From: Bacillota bacterium
GTDB lineage: Bacteria > Bacillota > Tb-RUG-66
Assembly: GCA_016288255.1 (NCBI GenBank)
Contig: JAEEYS010000188.1
Coordinates: 1 to 12,719, forward strand
Direction of reading: 5' to 3'
Length of the DNA stretch: 12,719 nt
Part shown: positions 6,038-12,719 of the stretch, one piece after another
Layout of the letters: each line of letters starts with the position of its first letter
Position numbering within the stretch: position 1 is the first letter of the stretch
Made by a program: the position numbers and the translations under genes
The notes under the pieces: model-generated
What the model saw: only the letters and a program-made list of their open reading frames with translations
Told to the model about the DNA's origin: nothing
The model's database searches: none

Positions 6038-6067
6038 TGCTCTGAGACGGTTGCTCAGAGCATTTTT
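6038..6067 (+). terminator. FMN-riboswitch expression-platform terminator
   Basis: Perfect 9-bp arms TGCTCTGAG (6038-6046) and CTCAGAGCA (6054-6062) around a 7-nt loop are followed by TTTTT. The left arm can instead pair with UCAGGGCA inside the aptamer (5860-5867), giving a plausible antiterminator. Confidence 0.9.
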
Positions 6068-6089
6068 ATGGTGAAAAGAGGGTATGAAC

Positions 6090-6662
6090 ATGAACATCAC
6101 AACCAGAAAACTGGTCAATATCGCAATGTTATCCGCATTATCTGTTATTTTGATTTTTTTATTGAGGTTTCCCCTTGTAGCGGCGGCGCCTTTTTTGGAA
6201 TATGACCCGGGGGATATCCCCATGCTGATCGGCTCCTTTTCCTTTGGCCCTTTGGCAGGAATGTTTATTGTGGTCGTGGCATCCATTATCCAAGGACTTA
6301 CGGTAAGCGCCGGCAGCGGCTGGATCGGTATCGTTATGCATATCATCGCTTCCGGAACGTTTGTTTTGACAGCCGGATTGATCTATAAAAAGATCCATAC
6401 CAAAAAGGGAGCTTTGATCTCCTTGATCTGCGGCTCTTTGGCCATGGCATTGATCATGATCCCCACCAATTTATTCTTTACGGTAAAATTCTGGGGAATG
6501 CCGTTAGAAACGGTAAAAGCATTGATCTTGCCCGGGATCATTCCTTTTAATTTGATCAAAGCGGGGATTAATTCCGTCGCGGTATTTTTACTGTATAAGC
6601 CATTACAGCATTTGATGGGTCAAAAGAAGGAAACAACAAGTAAAAAGAAATCCATCGCTTAA
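6090..6662 (+). CDS. ribU: Riboflavin ECF transporter S component RibU
   Basis: RibU is the substrate-binding membrane subunit that captures riboflavin and works with the shared energising module (EcfT and two EcfA ATPases), which is not encoded here. The 190-residue protein has about six membrane segments. It starts with the S-component-type helix LVNIAMLSALSVILIFLLRFP and contains the riboflavin-family segment LEYDPGDIPMLIGSFSFGPLAG, plus a Lys-rich cytosolic tail. The FMN riboswitch in front supports the substrate assignment. ATG 6090 is preferred: AAGAGG (6077-6082) lies 7 nt before it, whereas the in-frame ATG at 6084 is only 1 nt away. It is a monocistronic unit ended by the terminator at 6700-6730. 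Confidence 0.95.
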   Translation: MNITTRKLVNIAMLSALSVILIFLLRFPLVAAAPFLEYDPGDIPMLIGSFSFGPLAGMFIVVVASIIQGLTVSAGSGWIGIVMHIIASGTFVLTAGLIYKKIHTKKGALISLICGSLAMALIMIPTNLFFTVKFWGMPLETVKALILPGIIPFNLIKAGINSVAVFLLYKPLQHLMGQKKETTSKKKSIA

Positions 6663-6699
6663 AAGATGAAAAAGATTGTTTTTATCAGCGAAAAAGAAC

Positions 6700-6730
6700 G
6701 GCCAATAAGGGATTCCCTTATTGGCCTTTT
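6700..6730 (+). terminator. Intrinsic terminator of ribU
   Basis: Perfect 12-bp arms GGCCAATAAGGG (6700-6711) and CCCTTATTGGCC (6715-6726) with a 3-nt loop are followed by TTTT, 38 nt past the ribU stop. Confidence 0.92.
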
Positions 6731-6780
6731 CTGCGAAAGAAGAAAATGAAATAAAAAAAGTCATTTTTTAAAAGAAATTC

Positions 6781-6809
6781 TTGGCAATTCTGTATATTGG
6801 GTAGATAAT
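6781..6809 (+). promoter_or_regulatory. Candidate sigma-A promoter of the FAD oxidoreductase gene
   Basis: TTGGCA (6781-6786), 17 nt and GATAAT (6804-6809) each match consensus at five of six positions. The predicted start is near 6816, leaving a leader of about 57 nt before the gene at 6873. Confidence 0.65.
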
Positions 6810-6872
6810 TAAATGGGAAATTGTTAAAATAAATGCAGAAAGTAATCTTATTTTGTCGAGAGAGAAGGATCC

Positions 6873-8036
6873 ATGCAAAAAATGTATGATATTGCGATCG
6901 TTGGCGGCGGCCCGGCGGGAAGTTGTCTTGCTATGCTGCTTGCATCCGTAAAAGGACTCAAAATTGCGGTCATTGATAAAAGGGAGCTTCAAAAACCTTA
7001 TGAAGGAGAAGGGTATATCAAAAGCTGCGGCGGCCTTTTGGCGCCGGACGCGCAGAAGACCATATCCAGAATGGGGCTGGATCTGCCGAAAGAGGTTCTT
7101 GCCACACCGCAGATTTTTTGTGTCAGGACCATTGATCTCAAACGAAATCTAGAGCGCTTTTATCAGCGCTTCTATATCAATATGGACAGAGAAAAGTTTG
7201 ATCGATTCTTGGCAAGTAAGATCGATGCGGAAAATGCGGAAACTTTCTTTGGGTATACGGTTAGTGGTATCCGTTATAATGAAAAAGAAAAGGTATTCTG
7301 TGTTTCTATGAGAAGTAGGGGAAACACAAAAGAGCCTGTGATCATCCGCGCCAATATGCTGGTGGGAGCGGACGGGGCTATGTCCATCGTGCGAAGGAAG
7401 CTGTTCCCAAAGCTGAAATTTAAGGAATATGTTTCTCTGCAGGAGGTTTTTCATCAGGAGCACAATAATAATCTGCCGTATTTTTCTTCTTTGTTCCATC
7501 CGAAGATCACAGATTATTACGCCTGGAGTTTGCCGAAAGACGATACTTTTATTTTTGGCGCGGCTATCCCGGCAGGAAAAGGCGCTATAAAAAAATATGA
7601 GGAATTAAAAGAAATGGTCAAGGATTTCGGCTATGACTTAAAGACACCCCTGAGAAAAGAAGGCACGGTGATCTTGAGAACGACCGGATTGACGCAGATC
7701 CCCAAAGGGTATGATGATAAGGCTTATCTGATAGGAGAGGCGGGAGGCTATATCTCTCCCAGTTCCGCGGAAGGGATCAGCTATGCTTTCAACAGCGCCA
7801 TCAAACTGTATGAAAGCATCCGAAAAGCAAGAGAAGAGGCTCCTTTTGACAGCAAAGCGTATTATCAAAAAATCCACAGTAATTTTAAACGAAAAGTGGT
7901 GCCGCTGCGGTGTAAGATCGTCTTAAAATGCTTAAAGAAACCGTTTATGTATCAGCCGACTTTACGGTATTTGGTGATGAAATCCAAATTAAAAGCGATC
8001 CATATGATCGAAAAAGAAGGCCCTTATGGGCTGTGA
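6873..8036 (+). CDS. FAD-dependent oxidoreductase, geranylgeranyl-reductase-like (FixC/COG0644 type)
   Basis: This 387-residue flavoprotein has an N-terminal Rossmann FAD-binding motif, VGGGPAG (residues 10-16). The family-typical SCGGLLAPDA follows at 51-60, with Cys52 at the position conserved in geranylgeranyl-reductase-like enzymes. MLVGADGAMSIVRR lies in the middle, and the second FAD contact is LIGEAGGYISPSSAEGISYAF. Relatives reduce isoprenoid double bonds or act on other hydrophobic substrates; the substrate here cannot be read from sequence. The C-terminal region is basic (KRKVVPLRCKIVLKCLKKP), possibly for membrane association. AGAAGG (6863-6868) lies 4 nt before ATG 6873; a second ATG at 6882 is an alternative. 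It is isolated between the ribU terminator and the envelope gene group. Confidence 0.82.
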   Translation: MQKMYDIAIVGGGPAGSCLAMLLASVKGLKIAVIDKRELQKPYEGEGYIKSCGGLLAPDAQKTISRMGLDLPKEVLATPQIFCVRTIDLKRNLERFYQRFYINMDREKFDRFLASKIDAENAETFFGYTVSGIRYNEKEKVFCVSMRSRGNTKEPVIIRANMLVGADGAMSIVRRKLFPKLKFKEYVSLQEVFHQEHNNNLPYFSSLFHPKITDYYAWSLPKDDTFIFGAAIPAGKGAIKKYEELKEMVKDFGYDLKTPLRKEGTVILRTTGLTQIPKGYDDKAYLIGEAGGYISPSSAEGISYAFNSAIKLYESIRKAREEAPFDSKAYYQKIHSNFKRKVVPLRCKIVLKCLKKPFMYQPTLRYLVMKSKLKAIHMIEKEGPYGL

Positions 8037-8070
8037 GCAAATGGGGAAAATAAAAAACATTACTGCTTCC

Positions 8071-8097
8071 GTAAACTTTTTTTAAAAAAGGAACATC
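8071..8097 (+). promoter_or_regulatory. Possible ECF-type promoter upstream of the SGNH-sigV group
   Basis: GTAAAC (8071-8076), a 17-nt spacer rich in T then A, and CATC (8094-8097) resemble the AAC ... CGTC pattern used by SigW/SigM/SigV-type sigma factors, with mismatches in both boxes. It is offered because the downstream group encodes such a sigma factor, and autoregulation would be expected. The evidence is weak. Confidence 0.35.
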
Positions 8098-8131
8098 TAA
8101 CTAAGGGAGGCAGAATATAAGGAGAATACCT

Positions 8132-9040
8132 ATGTCGTACTACGAATATCGGGAGTTATCGGATTATATCAATTATGAAAAAAGACAAAAAAAGAAAAAG
8201 ATCGGAAGGATCATCATTCTCCTTGTTTTGTTTCTGCTTATCCTGGGGGTCTTTTTCGGAGTCAGATGGGCTTATCGCGCAATTGTGAACGCAAGGGATC
8301 GGGCAAGAAACGAGACCGTAGAGATAACGGGGATCAAAGATATAACTTGTGTATTGGATCCCGAAGAACTGTTTGAGAAGACGAAACTGATCATGCCGTA
8401 TCTGGGTTCTTATAATTACAGCATGCCGGTGCCGCAGCTTGACGAGCCTGTGGGAGAAGAATTTTTTGCGGATGCCACCTTTATCGGCAATTCTCTCATG
8501 CAGGGATTTGAAGCCTACTCGGGAATAGAGAACACGACGGTGCTGGCGGGAAAAGGCTTGAGCGTCGAAACGGTTTTCACAAAAAAAGTGGTGGGCTCCG
8601 GCAACGGGCAGACAACGGTATTGGAAGCCTTAAAAAATACCAAACATAAAAAAGTATATCTCATGTTTGGGATCAATGAGCTGGAGTGGCCGAACGAAAA
8701 CAAGTTCAAGGAACGATACGGAGAACTGATAGACAATATCAAGAAAATCTGCCCGGGGGATGACATCTATATTGAGTCGATCTTACCCATCGGTGCAAAG
8801 AGAATCAATAAAGAAAAGCACTTTGATAATGAGCAGGTAGCGCATTTCAATGCGCTGCTGCAGGGGTTGGCTGCGGAAAAGCGGGTCTATTATTTGGCAG
8901 TCGATGAAGCATACAAAGATGAAAACGGGAATTTATTTGAAGACGCCAGCACAGACGGGCTTCATCTTAAAAAAAGTTATGTAAAAATGTGGGTGGATTA
9001 TTTAAAATCCCATGCGATAACGGAGGATAAAAAAGTATGA
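8132..9040 (+). CDS. Membrane-anchored SGNH/GDSL-type hydrolase
   Basis: The 302-residue protein has a basic cytosolic N-terminus, one membrane segment (about 24-48, IGRIIILLVLFLLILGVFFG) and an extracellular SGNH domain. The four blocks are visible: Ser121 in FIGNSLMQGF, Gly142 in AGKGLS, Asn182 in FGINELEW, and the D275-x2-H278 pair in STDGLHL. These form the expected catalytic set of an esterase or O-acyl-transfer enzyme acting outside the cell, plausibly on peptidoglycan or surface-polymer O-acetyl groups; the substrate is inferred only from family habit. AAGGAG is 7 nt upstream of ATG. It overlaps the next gene by 4 bp (ATGA), so the two are translationally coupled. Confidence 0.88.
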   Translation: MSYYEYRELSDYINYEKRQKKKKIGRIIILLVLFLLILGVFFGVRWAYRAIVNARDRARNETVEITGIKDITCVLDPEELFEKTKLIMPYLGSYNYSMPVPQLDEPVGEEFFADATFIGNSLMQGFEAYSGIENTTVLAGKGLSVETVFTKKVVGSGNGQTTVLEALKNTKHKKVYLMFGINELEWPNENKFKERYGELIDNIKKICPGDDIYIESILPIGAKRINKEKHFDNEQVAHFNALLQGLAAEKRVYYLAVDEAYKDENGNLFEDASTDGLHLKKSYVKMWVDYLKSHAITEDKKV

Positions 9041-9543
9041 CAAAAAGAATAATAAAAGGGATTTGTTTGATTTTGGCATTTTGTATGATTATGATGACAT
9101 TTGGATGTTCCGCCTCAGAAAACGATAACGATGAAAACGGTGAAGAAGCTTTATCCGTGGATATAGAACAATTAGGCAACGCCTTGATCACAGATATTGA
9201 ATTCGCAGATGAACTGGATGCGGTAGAAGACCGGGTAGCTGCGGGATTATACGGGTATACGGAAGAGACCGGGGTAGAAAAAGCATTGGTATATCTTTCC
9301 AGCGGCGCTACGGCAGAGGAAATCGCTCTTTTTGAAGCGAAAGACAAAGAAAGCGCGGCAAAAATAGAAGAACTTGTGAAAGCAAGAGTGGAAGGGCAGA
9401 TCGTATCTTTTCGGGATTATGTCCCGGATGAAGTGCCGAAACTGGAAAACTGCGTGCTCAAGGTAAAAGATCGTTATGTCGCTCTTTGTGTTTCCAATCA
9501 TAATGAAAAGGCAGAAGAAATTATTGCAGGTTACTTTAAGTAA
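9037..9543 (+). CDS. DUF4358-type lipoprotein
   Basis: This 168-residue putative lipoprotein has a signal segment (residues 5-22) and the lipobox-like TFGC with C24 as the lipid attachment site, followed by an acidic linker. The remainder (DIEQLGNALITDIEFADELDAVED ... AGLYGY ... VYLSSGATAEEIALFEAKD ... KDRYVALCVS) matches the pattern of DUF4358 proteins, found in Clostridia next to SGNH hydrolases and often MBOAT acyltransferases. No MBOAT gene is present here. Function is unknown; a role in extracellular acyl modification together with the preceding SGNH protein is an inference from the 4-bp overlap and common co-occurrence. Confidence 0.8.
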   Translation: MTKRIIKGICLILAFCMIMMTFGCSASENDNDENGEEALSVDIEQLGNALITDIEFADELDAVEDRVAAGLYGYTEETGVEKALVYLSSGATAEEIALFEAKDKESAAKIEELVKARVEGQIVSFRDYVPDEVPKLENCVLKVKDRYVALCVSNHNEKAEEIIAGYFK

Positions 9544-9577
9544 AAAATAGAATCGTGGAAATTAAGGAGATAATGAA

Positions 9578-10072
9578 GTGTTCAGCCCGGGAGAAGACAA
9601 AAAATATGATTTGTTTGTCGAATATGTGAAAGAGAATCAGCAGAATTTTTATAGACTGGCCTTTAGCTATGTAAAAAATGAAGACGCTGCCTTAGACATT
9701 GTGCAGGAGGCAATCACAAAAGCATTGTATAAGATACATACCTTGAGGCAGACACAATATATGAAAACTTGGTTTTACCGAATCATTATCAATGAGTGTA
9801 TGAATTATTTCAGGACCAACAAAGCGATGACGGAATTTGATGATAATTTGGAAAACCTGATGTATGAAAGCAAAGATGTTTCGGAAAGTTTGGATCTTTA
9901 TAAAGCCATTGATCAACTGGAACTGAAATTAAAAACAGTGATCATTTTACGATTTTATGAAGATATGAAGCTGCAGGATATCGCCAAAGCGACAGGCACG
10001 AATCTCAGCACAGTAAAAAGCAGACTATATACAGCTCTTGATCGGTTGAAAGCTATAATAGGAGAGATATAA
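9578..10072 (+). CDS. sigV: ECF RNA polymerase sigma factor, SigV-like
   Basis: This 164-residue ECF sigma factor has region sigma-2 at about 21-82 (FYRLAFSYVKNEDAALDIVQEAITKAL ... YMKTWFYRIIINECMNYFR) and region sigma-4 at about 105-162. The latter has the helix-turn-helix LQDIAKATGTNLSTVKSRLYTALDRLK. The start is GTG at 9578, set by AAGGAG (9564-9569) 8 nt upstream; no ATG fits. It ends 1 nt before the RsiV-like gene, and this pairing with a DUF3298-type anti-sigma factor is what points to the SigV group. In Bacillus and Enterococcus, SigV responds to lysozyme. The exact subgroup cannot be proven from the sequence alone. Confidence 0.88.
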   Translation: MFSPGEDKKYDLFVEYVKENQQNFYRLAFSYVKNEDAALDIVQEAITKALYKIHTLRQTQYMKTWFYRIIINECMNYFRTNKAMTEFDDNLENLMYESKDVSESLDLYKAIDQLELKLKTVIILRFYEDMKLQDIAKATGTNLSTVKSRLYTALDRLKAIIGEI

Positions 10073-10073
10073 A

Positions 10074-10949
10074 ATGGAAGAAAAATTAAGAAAATCGAAA
10101 GAGGTTTATGACAAAATACCGATACCGAACCGTTTGCATTTTGTAGTGGAATCGGCTATTTTAAAGCATGAATCGTCCAAAAAATCCATATTTTACCGCA
10201 AGCGCAAGCCGTATCTCAAACCATGCGCATGTATGCTGGTCATTTTCTGTTTGTTGTTTGTGGGGATGGTCAACGGAAGCCCGGCGGTCAAAGGCAGATT
10301 GTTGGAGATCCCGGTCTTAAGCGGTTTGGCGGAAGCGGTGACCTTTACAAAAGGCAATAATTTAGAACAGGAGATCTTGGATAGTAAAAACATTACGGTA
10401 GACATGCCTCTCTTAAAAGAAGGGGATACAAAAACGGAAAAAAGGATCTGCGCCGAAATTTCGGATAGGCTTTTGGCTATTATCAAAAGCGCGGACGCAA
10501 AAGCCGGTGAGTATCGAAAAGCCTATGTTGCGGCAGGGGGAAAAAGAGATCAGTTCCAGCCCATTGCTGTGGACATTCGATATGAGATCAAACATTCCAC
10601 CGAAAACATGCTGTCTTTTATGGTGATCAAAAGCGAAACCATGGCCACCTATTATGAAGAACTGCATTGCTATACCATAGACCTTCGTTCCGGAAAAGAG
10701 CTTACGCTAGAACAGCTTTTGGGAAAAGATTACGAATCCATCGCTTATGATACGATCCGGAAAGAAATCAAAAAGAGAGAAGAAGAAAATCCGGAAGAGG
10801 AATATTTTTCAGAAGACATGTGGGAATTCACCGCAGACGATATGAAGTTTTATCTCAATGAAGAGGGCAAAGTGGTGCTGATCTTTGAAAAATATGAATT
10901 GGCGCCGGGATATATGGGAAATCAGGAATTTGTGGTAGAAAACAACTGA
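10074..10949 (+). CDS. rsiV: RsiV-like anti-sigma factor (DUF4163/DUF3298 domains)
   Basis: This 291-residue single-pass membrane protein has a cytosolic N-terminus of about 48 residues, expected to hold the sigma factor, and one membrane segment (about 49-67). The extracellular part carries a DUF4163-like region (about 125-195, ending in ATYYEELHCYTIDLRSGKELTLEQLL) and the DUF3298 C-terminal signature VVLIFEKYELAPGYMGNQEFVV. In characterised RsiV the extracellular domain binds lysozyme, which triggers regulated proteolysis and frees SigV. The architecture and the 1-nt gap to the sigma gene agree with that model. The lysozyme ligand is inferred from the family. It is the last gene of the group, followed by a strong terminator. 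Confidence 0.87.
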   Translation: MEEKLRKSKEVYDKIPIPNRLHFVVESAILKHESSKKSIFYRKRKPYLKPCACMLVIFCLLFVGMVNGSPAVKGRLLEIPVLSGLAEAVTFTKGNNLEQEILDSKNITVDMPLLKEGDTKTEKRICAEISDRLLAIIKSADAKAGEYRKAYVAAGGKRDQFQPIAVDIRYEIKHSTENMLSFMVIKSETMATYYEELHCYTIDLRSGKELTLEQLLGKDYESIAYDTIRKEIKKREEENPEEEYFSEDMWEFTADDMKFYLNEEGKVVLIFEKYELAPGYMGNQEFVVENN

Positions 10950-10965
10950 ATCGGAAAGGAATATG

Positions 10966-11005
10966 AAAGCGGTATGATCTTAGGAAAGATCATACCGCTT
11001 TTTTA
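10966..11005 (+). terminator. Intrinsic terminator after rsiV
   Basis: Perfect 16-bp arms (10966-10981 and 10986-11001), containing AGCGGTATGATCTT and its complement, enclose a 4-nt loop and run into six T. It lies 17 nt past the rsiV stop. Confidence 0.93.
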
Positions 11006-11011
11006 TTTGAT

Positions 11012-11042
11012 TTCACGCTGACGGTAGAGCGTGAAGCTTTTT
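11012..11042 (+). terminator. Second, tandem terminator-like hairpin
   Basis: TTCACGCT (11012-11019) and AGCGTGAA (11028-11035) form a perfect 8-bp stem with an 8-nt loop, followed by GC and TTTTT. It comes 10 nt after the previous terminator and before the next promoter, so it acts either as a backup terminator or as an unexplained inverted repeat. Confidence 0.6.
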
Positions 11043-11066
11043 ATGAGGCAAAACGAAAAATAAGGC

Positions 11067-11095
11067 TTGCATTTGAGAATCGCCTAGTCTATAGT
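11067..11095 (+). promoter_or_regulatory. Candidate sigma-A promoter of the nitroreductase-like gene
   Basis: TTGCAT (11067-11072), 17 nt and TATAGT (11090-11095) give a start near 11102, 26 nt before the gene. The -35 hexamer is identical to that of the ribU promoter. Confidence 0.65.
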
Positions 11096-11127
11096 TAATT
11101 TATCCAAATAAGAAGGGGCGCAGAGAA

Positions 11128-11874
11128 ATGAACGACTTATATTATGACATGATTTTCAAACGGAAATCGTTTCATACGTTTAAAGGGAAAAAGAATCTTT
11201 CGGAAAGTGAATTGGAAGAGATCAAAAATCAAATTGAAACCTTGAAGCCTTTGGAAGAGGGCATCAAGACAAAATTCAAGATCGTGCCCAGAACAGAAAC
11301 TACCTGCAGGTGGGGAGAATACGCCGTTTTGATCTATAGCGAAAAGAAAGAACATTATCTGCAGAATGTGGGATATATGGGAGAACAGCTGGATCTGTGG
11401 CTGGCTTCCAAAAATATCGGTGCATGCTGGTACGGAATGGCAAAACCCAAAGAAGTGCCAGAAACGGATCTGGAATTTGTGATCATGATCATAATCGAAA
11501 AAGTGGGAGAAGAAGAGTTTCGAAAAGAGTCAGGCGGGTTAAAACGGAAAACGGAAAGTGAGATCTGGTCAGGAGAAGATCCCGAAAAGATCGCTTCCGT
11601 GGCAAGATGCGCTCCCAGCGCGGTCAACTCGCAGCCGTGGTTCATAGAATCTCGGGAAAACGCATTATATGTCTATCAGGTAAAAGGGAAATGGGGATTT
11701 ATGATGCGAAATGCCATGACTCATTTTAACAGAGTGGATATGGGCATTTTTCTGCTGATCCTTGAGGTCTGTTTAAACCAAAGAGGGCTCTCTTTTCAAA
11801 GAGAACTTTGTCCCGAAACGGCAAAAAAGCAGGATCAGATCTTAACGGCGGTCTATAAGCTGGAAAAAGAATAG
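11128..11874 (+). CDS. Nitroreductase-family protein (TM1586-type)
   Basis: The 248-residue protein resembles the putative TM-nitroreductase family, a single-chain protein built from two nitroreductase-like halves. The N-terminal half begins IFKRKSFHTFKGKKNLSE, like the RRSxRxF FMN-phosphate-binding start of nitroreductases. GYMGEQLDLWLASKNIGACWYGMAKPKE follows (about 86-113), and the second half has the typical VARCAPSAVNSQPWFIE (158-174). Members bind FMN and probably reduce small electrophiles with NAD(P)H; the substrate is unknown. A GGGG-containing Shine-Dalgarno-like site lies about 9 nt before ATG 11128. It has its own promoter and stands alone, with the WYL regulator 97 bp downstream. 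Confidence 0.82.
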   Translation: MNDLYYDMIFKRKSFHTFKGKKNLSESELEEIKNQIETLKPLEEGIKTKFKIVPRTETTCRWGEYAVLIYSEKKEHYLQNVGYMGEQLDLWLASKNIGACWYGMAKPKEVPETDLEFVIMIIIEKVGEEEFRKESGGLKRKTESEIWSGEDPEKIASVARCAPSAVNSQPWFIESRENALYVYQVKGKWGFMMRNAMTHFNRVDMGIFLLILEVCLNQRGLSFQRELCPETAKKQDQILTAVYKLEKE

Positions 11875-11971
11875 ATCAAAATAAGATTTTGGTTTAAAGG
11901 GACAACAAAAAATACGGGCTTGTACTGCATAGAAGGCATATACCAAAAACAAAATCAAAGAGGAGAATCTT

Positions 11972-12719
11972 ATGGCAAAATCAGCGAATCAAAAATTAAA
12001 GCTGCTGGTTTTAAAGGATTATTTACTTCGCAGCAGCGATGAGAACCATCCTGTTACAATGGCGCAGATCATTGCGGAATTGGACCGCCATAATATCAAA
12101 GCAGAACGAAAAAGTCTTTATGACGATATAGAGGCTTTGCGTGTTTATGGAATGGATATCATGCAAGAGAGAGGAAACTATTATGTGGGACAGCGCGATT
12201 TTGAAGTACCGGAATTAAAACTACTGGTGGACAGTATCCAGTCTTCTAAATTTGTAACGCAAAAGAAGACGCTCTCTTTGATCAAAAAGATCGAGGGATT
12301 GGCAAGCGTTTATGACGCGCAGGCTTTGGAACGGCAGGTCTATGTGCGCAATCGTGTCAAAAGCATGAACGAAAGCGTTTACTATAATGTGGATCGTATT
12401 GCCGATGCCATCAATCAGGATCGGGCGATCCGTTTCAGATATTTTGAATTTACCGTAGCGAAAGAGCGGAGATTCCGCAAAGAAGGAGCATGGTATCAGG
12501 TCAGTCCCTTGGCGCTGATGTGGGACGATGAGAATTATTATCTGCTGGCATGGGACGCAGAGGCCGGTGTTCTCAAACACTATCGGGTGGATAAGATGAT
12601 AGAGATCACCGCGCTTGATAGGGCCCGGGAAGGAAAAGACGTATTTAAAAAAGTGGATATGTCAGCCTATTCTAAAAAAGTTTTTGGCATGTTTACCGGA
12701 GAGGAACGCCGCATAAAGA
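11972..12719 (+). CDS. WYL-domain transcriptional regulator, 3' end outside the window
   Basis: The open frame begins at ATG 11972 (AGAGGAGAATCTT in front) and stays open to the window edge, giving 249 codons of a family usually around 300 residues. Residues 1 to about 65 form a DeoR/HTH_11-like winged helix (KLLVLKDYLLRSSDENHPVTMAQIIAELDRHN, then RKSLYDDIEALRVYGMDI). The WYL domain follows from about residue 150 (IRFRYFEF ... YQVSPLALMWDDENYYLLAWD ... KHYRVDKM), with the YYLLAWD segment at 189-195 in the place of the name-giving motif. WYL proteins sense a ligand, often nucleic-acid related, and control nearby genes. The target here is unknown; the nitroreductase-like gene just upstream and genes beyond the window are candidates. 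Confidence 0.88.
   Translation, partial: MAKSANQKLKLLVLKDYLLRSSDENHPVTMAQIIAELDRHNIKAERKSLYDDIEALRVYGMDIMQERGNYYVGQRDFEVPELKLLVDSIQSSKFVTQKKTLSLIKKIEGLASVYDAQALERQVYVRNRVKSMNESVYYNVDRIADAINQDRAIRFRYFEFTVAKERRFRKEGAWYQVSPLALMWDDENYYLLAWDAEAGVLKHYRVDKMIEITALDRAREGKDVFKKVDMSAYSKKVFGMFTGEERRIK

Noticed and set aside
11877..11891. CAAAAT/ATTTTG hairpin after the nitroreductase-like gene
   Set aside because: Stem is only 6 bp and nearly all A/T, with no T-run after it, so it is not a credible terminator.
12221..12580. Minus-strand 119-residue open frame
   Set aside because: Antisense to the WYL-regulator gene, which has the start site, domain motifs and continuous frame.

Overview
The window is ordinary low-to-mid-GC Gram-positive anaerobe DNA, most likely from a member of the Clostridia. 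Three things support this: [FeFe]-hydrogenase maturation genes, RNA-based control of the Firmicutes type (a T-box and an FMN riboswitch), and an ECF sigma factor paired with an RsiV-type anti-sigma factor. No tRNA, rRNA, CRISPR array, insertion sequence or phage gene is visible.

Positions 1-3043 (+) form an H-cluster maturation operon: a TM1266-family small protein, the radical-SAM enzyme HydG and the GTPase scaffold HydF, closed by a strong hairpin terminator. HydE, the third maturase, and the hydrogenase itself are not in the window.

Positions 3089-3756 (-) hold the most unusual element. A perfect consensus promoter (TTGACA, 17 nt, TATAAT) drives a complete T-box leader with a UGG (tryptophan) specifier, a canonical T-box core and an intrinsic terminator. 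The only thing downstream is a 64-codon stub that matches the N-terminus of tryptophan synthase beta chain (TrpB) and then stops. The regulatory RNA looks intact while the gene it should control is almost entirely gone.

Positions 3811-5726 (-) hold a hemolysin-III/PAQR-like membrane protein and, just upstream of it, the manganese exporter MntP (TTG start), probably co-transcribed. Further upstream is a small lipoprotein with a coiled coil and a Cys/His-rich C-terminal domain.

Positions 5803-6730 (+) hold a promoter, an FMN riboswitch with a clear terminator, the riboflavin ECF-transporter S component RibU, and a terminator. The 5' part of the aptamer can pair with the terminator's left arm, which suggests the switch mechanism. 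A separate flavoprotein of the geranylgeranyl-reductase-like family follows at 6873-8036.

Positions 8132-10949 (+) form a tight four-gene group: a membrane-anchored SGNH hydrolase, a DUF4358 lipoprotein, a SigV-like ECF sigma factor and an RsiV-like anti-sigma factor. This is a plausible cell-envelope (lysozyme-type) stress module. It is followed by two tandem hairpins.

Positions 11067-12719 (+) hold a nitroreductase-fold protein with its own promoter, then the first 249 codons of a WYL-domain transcription regulator that runs off the end of the window.
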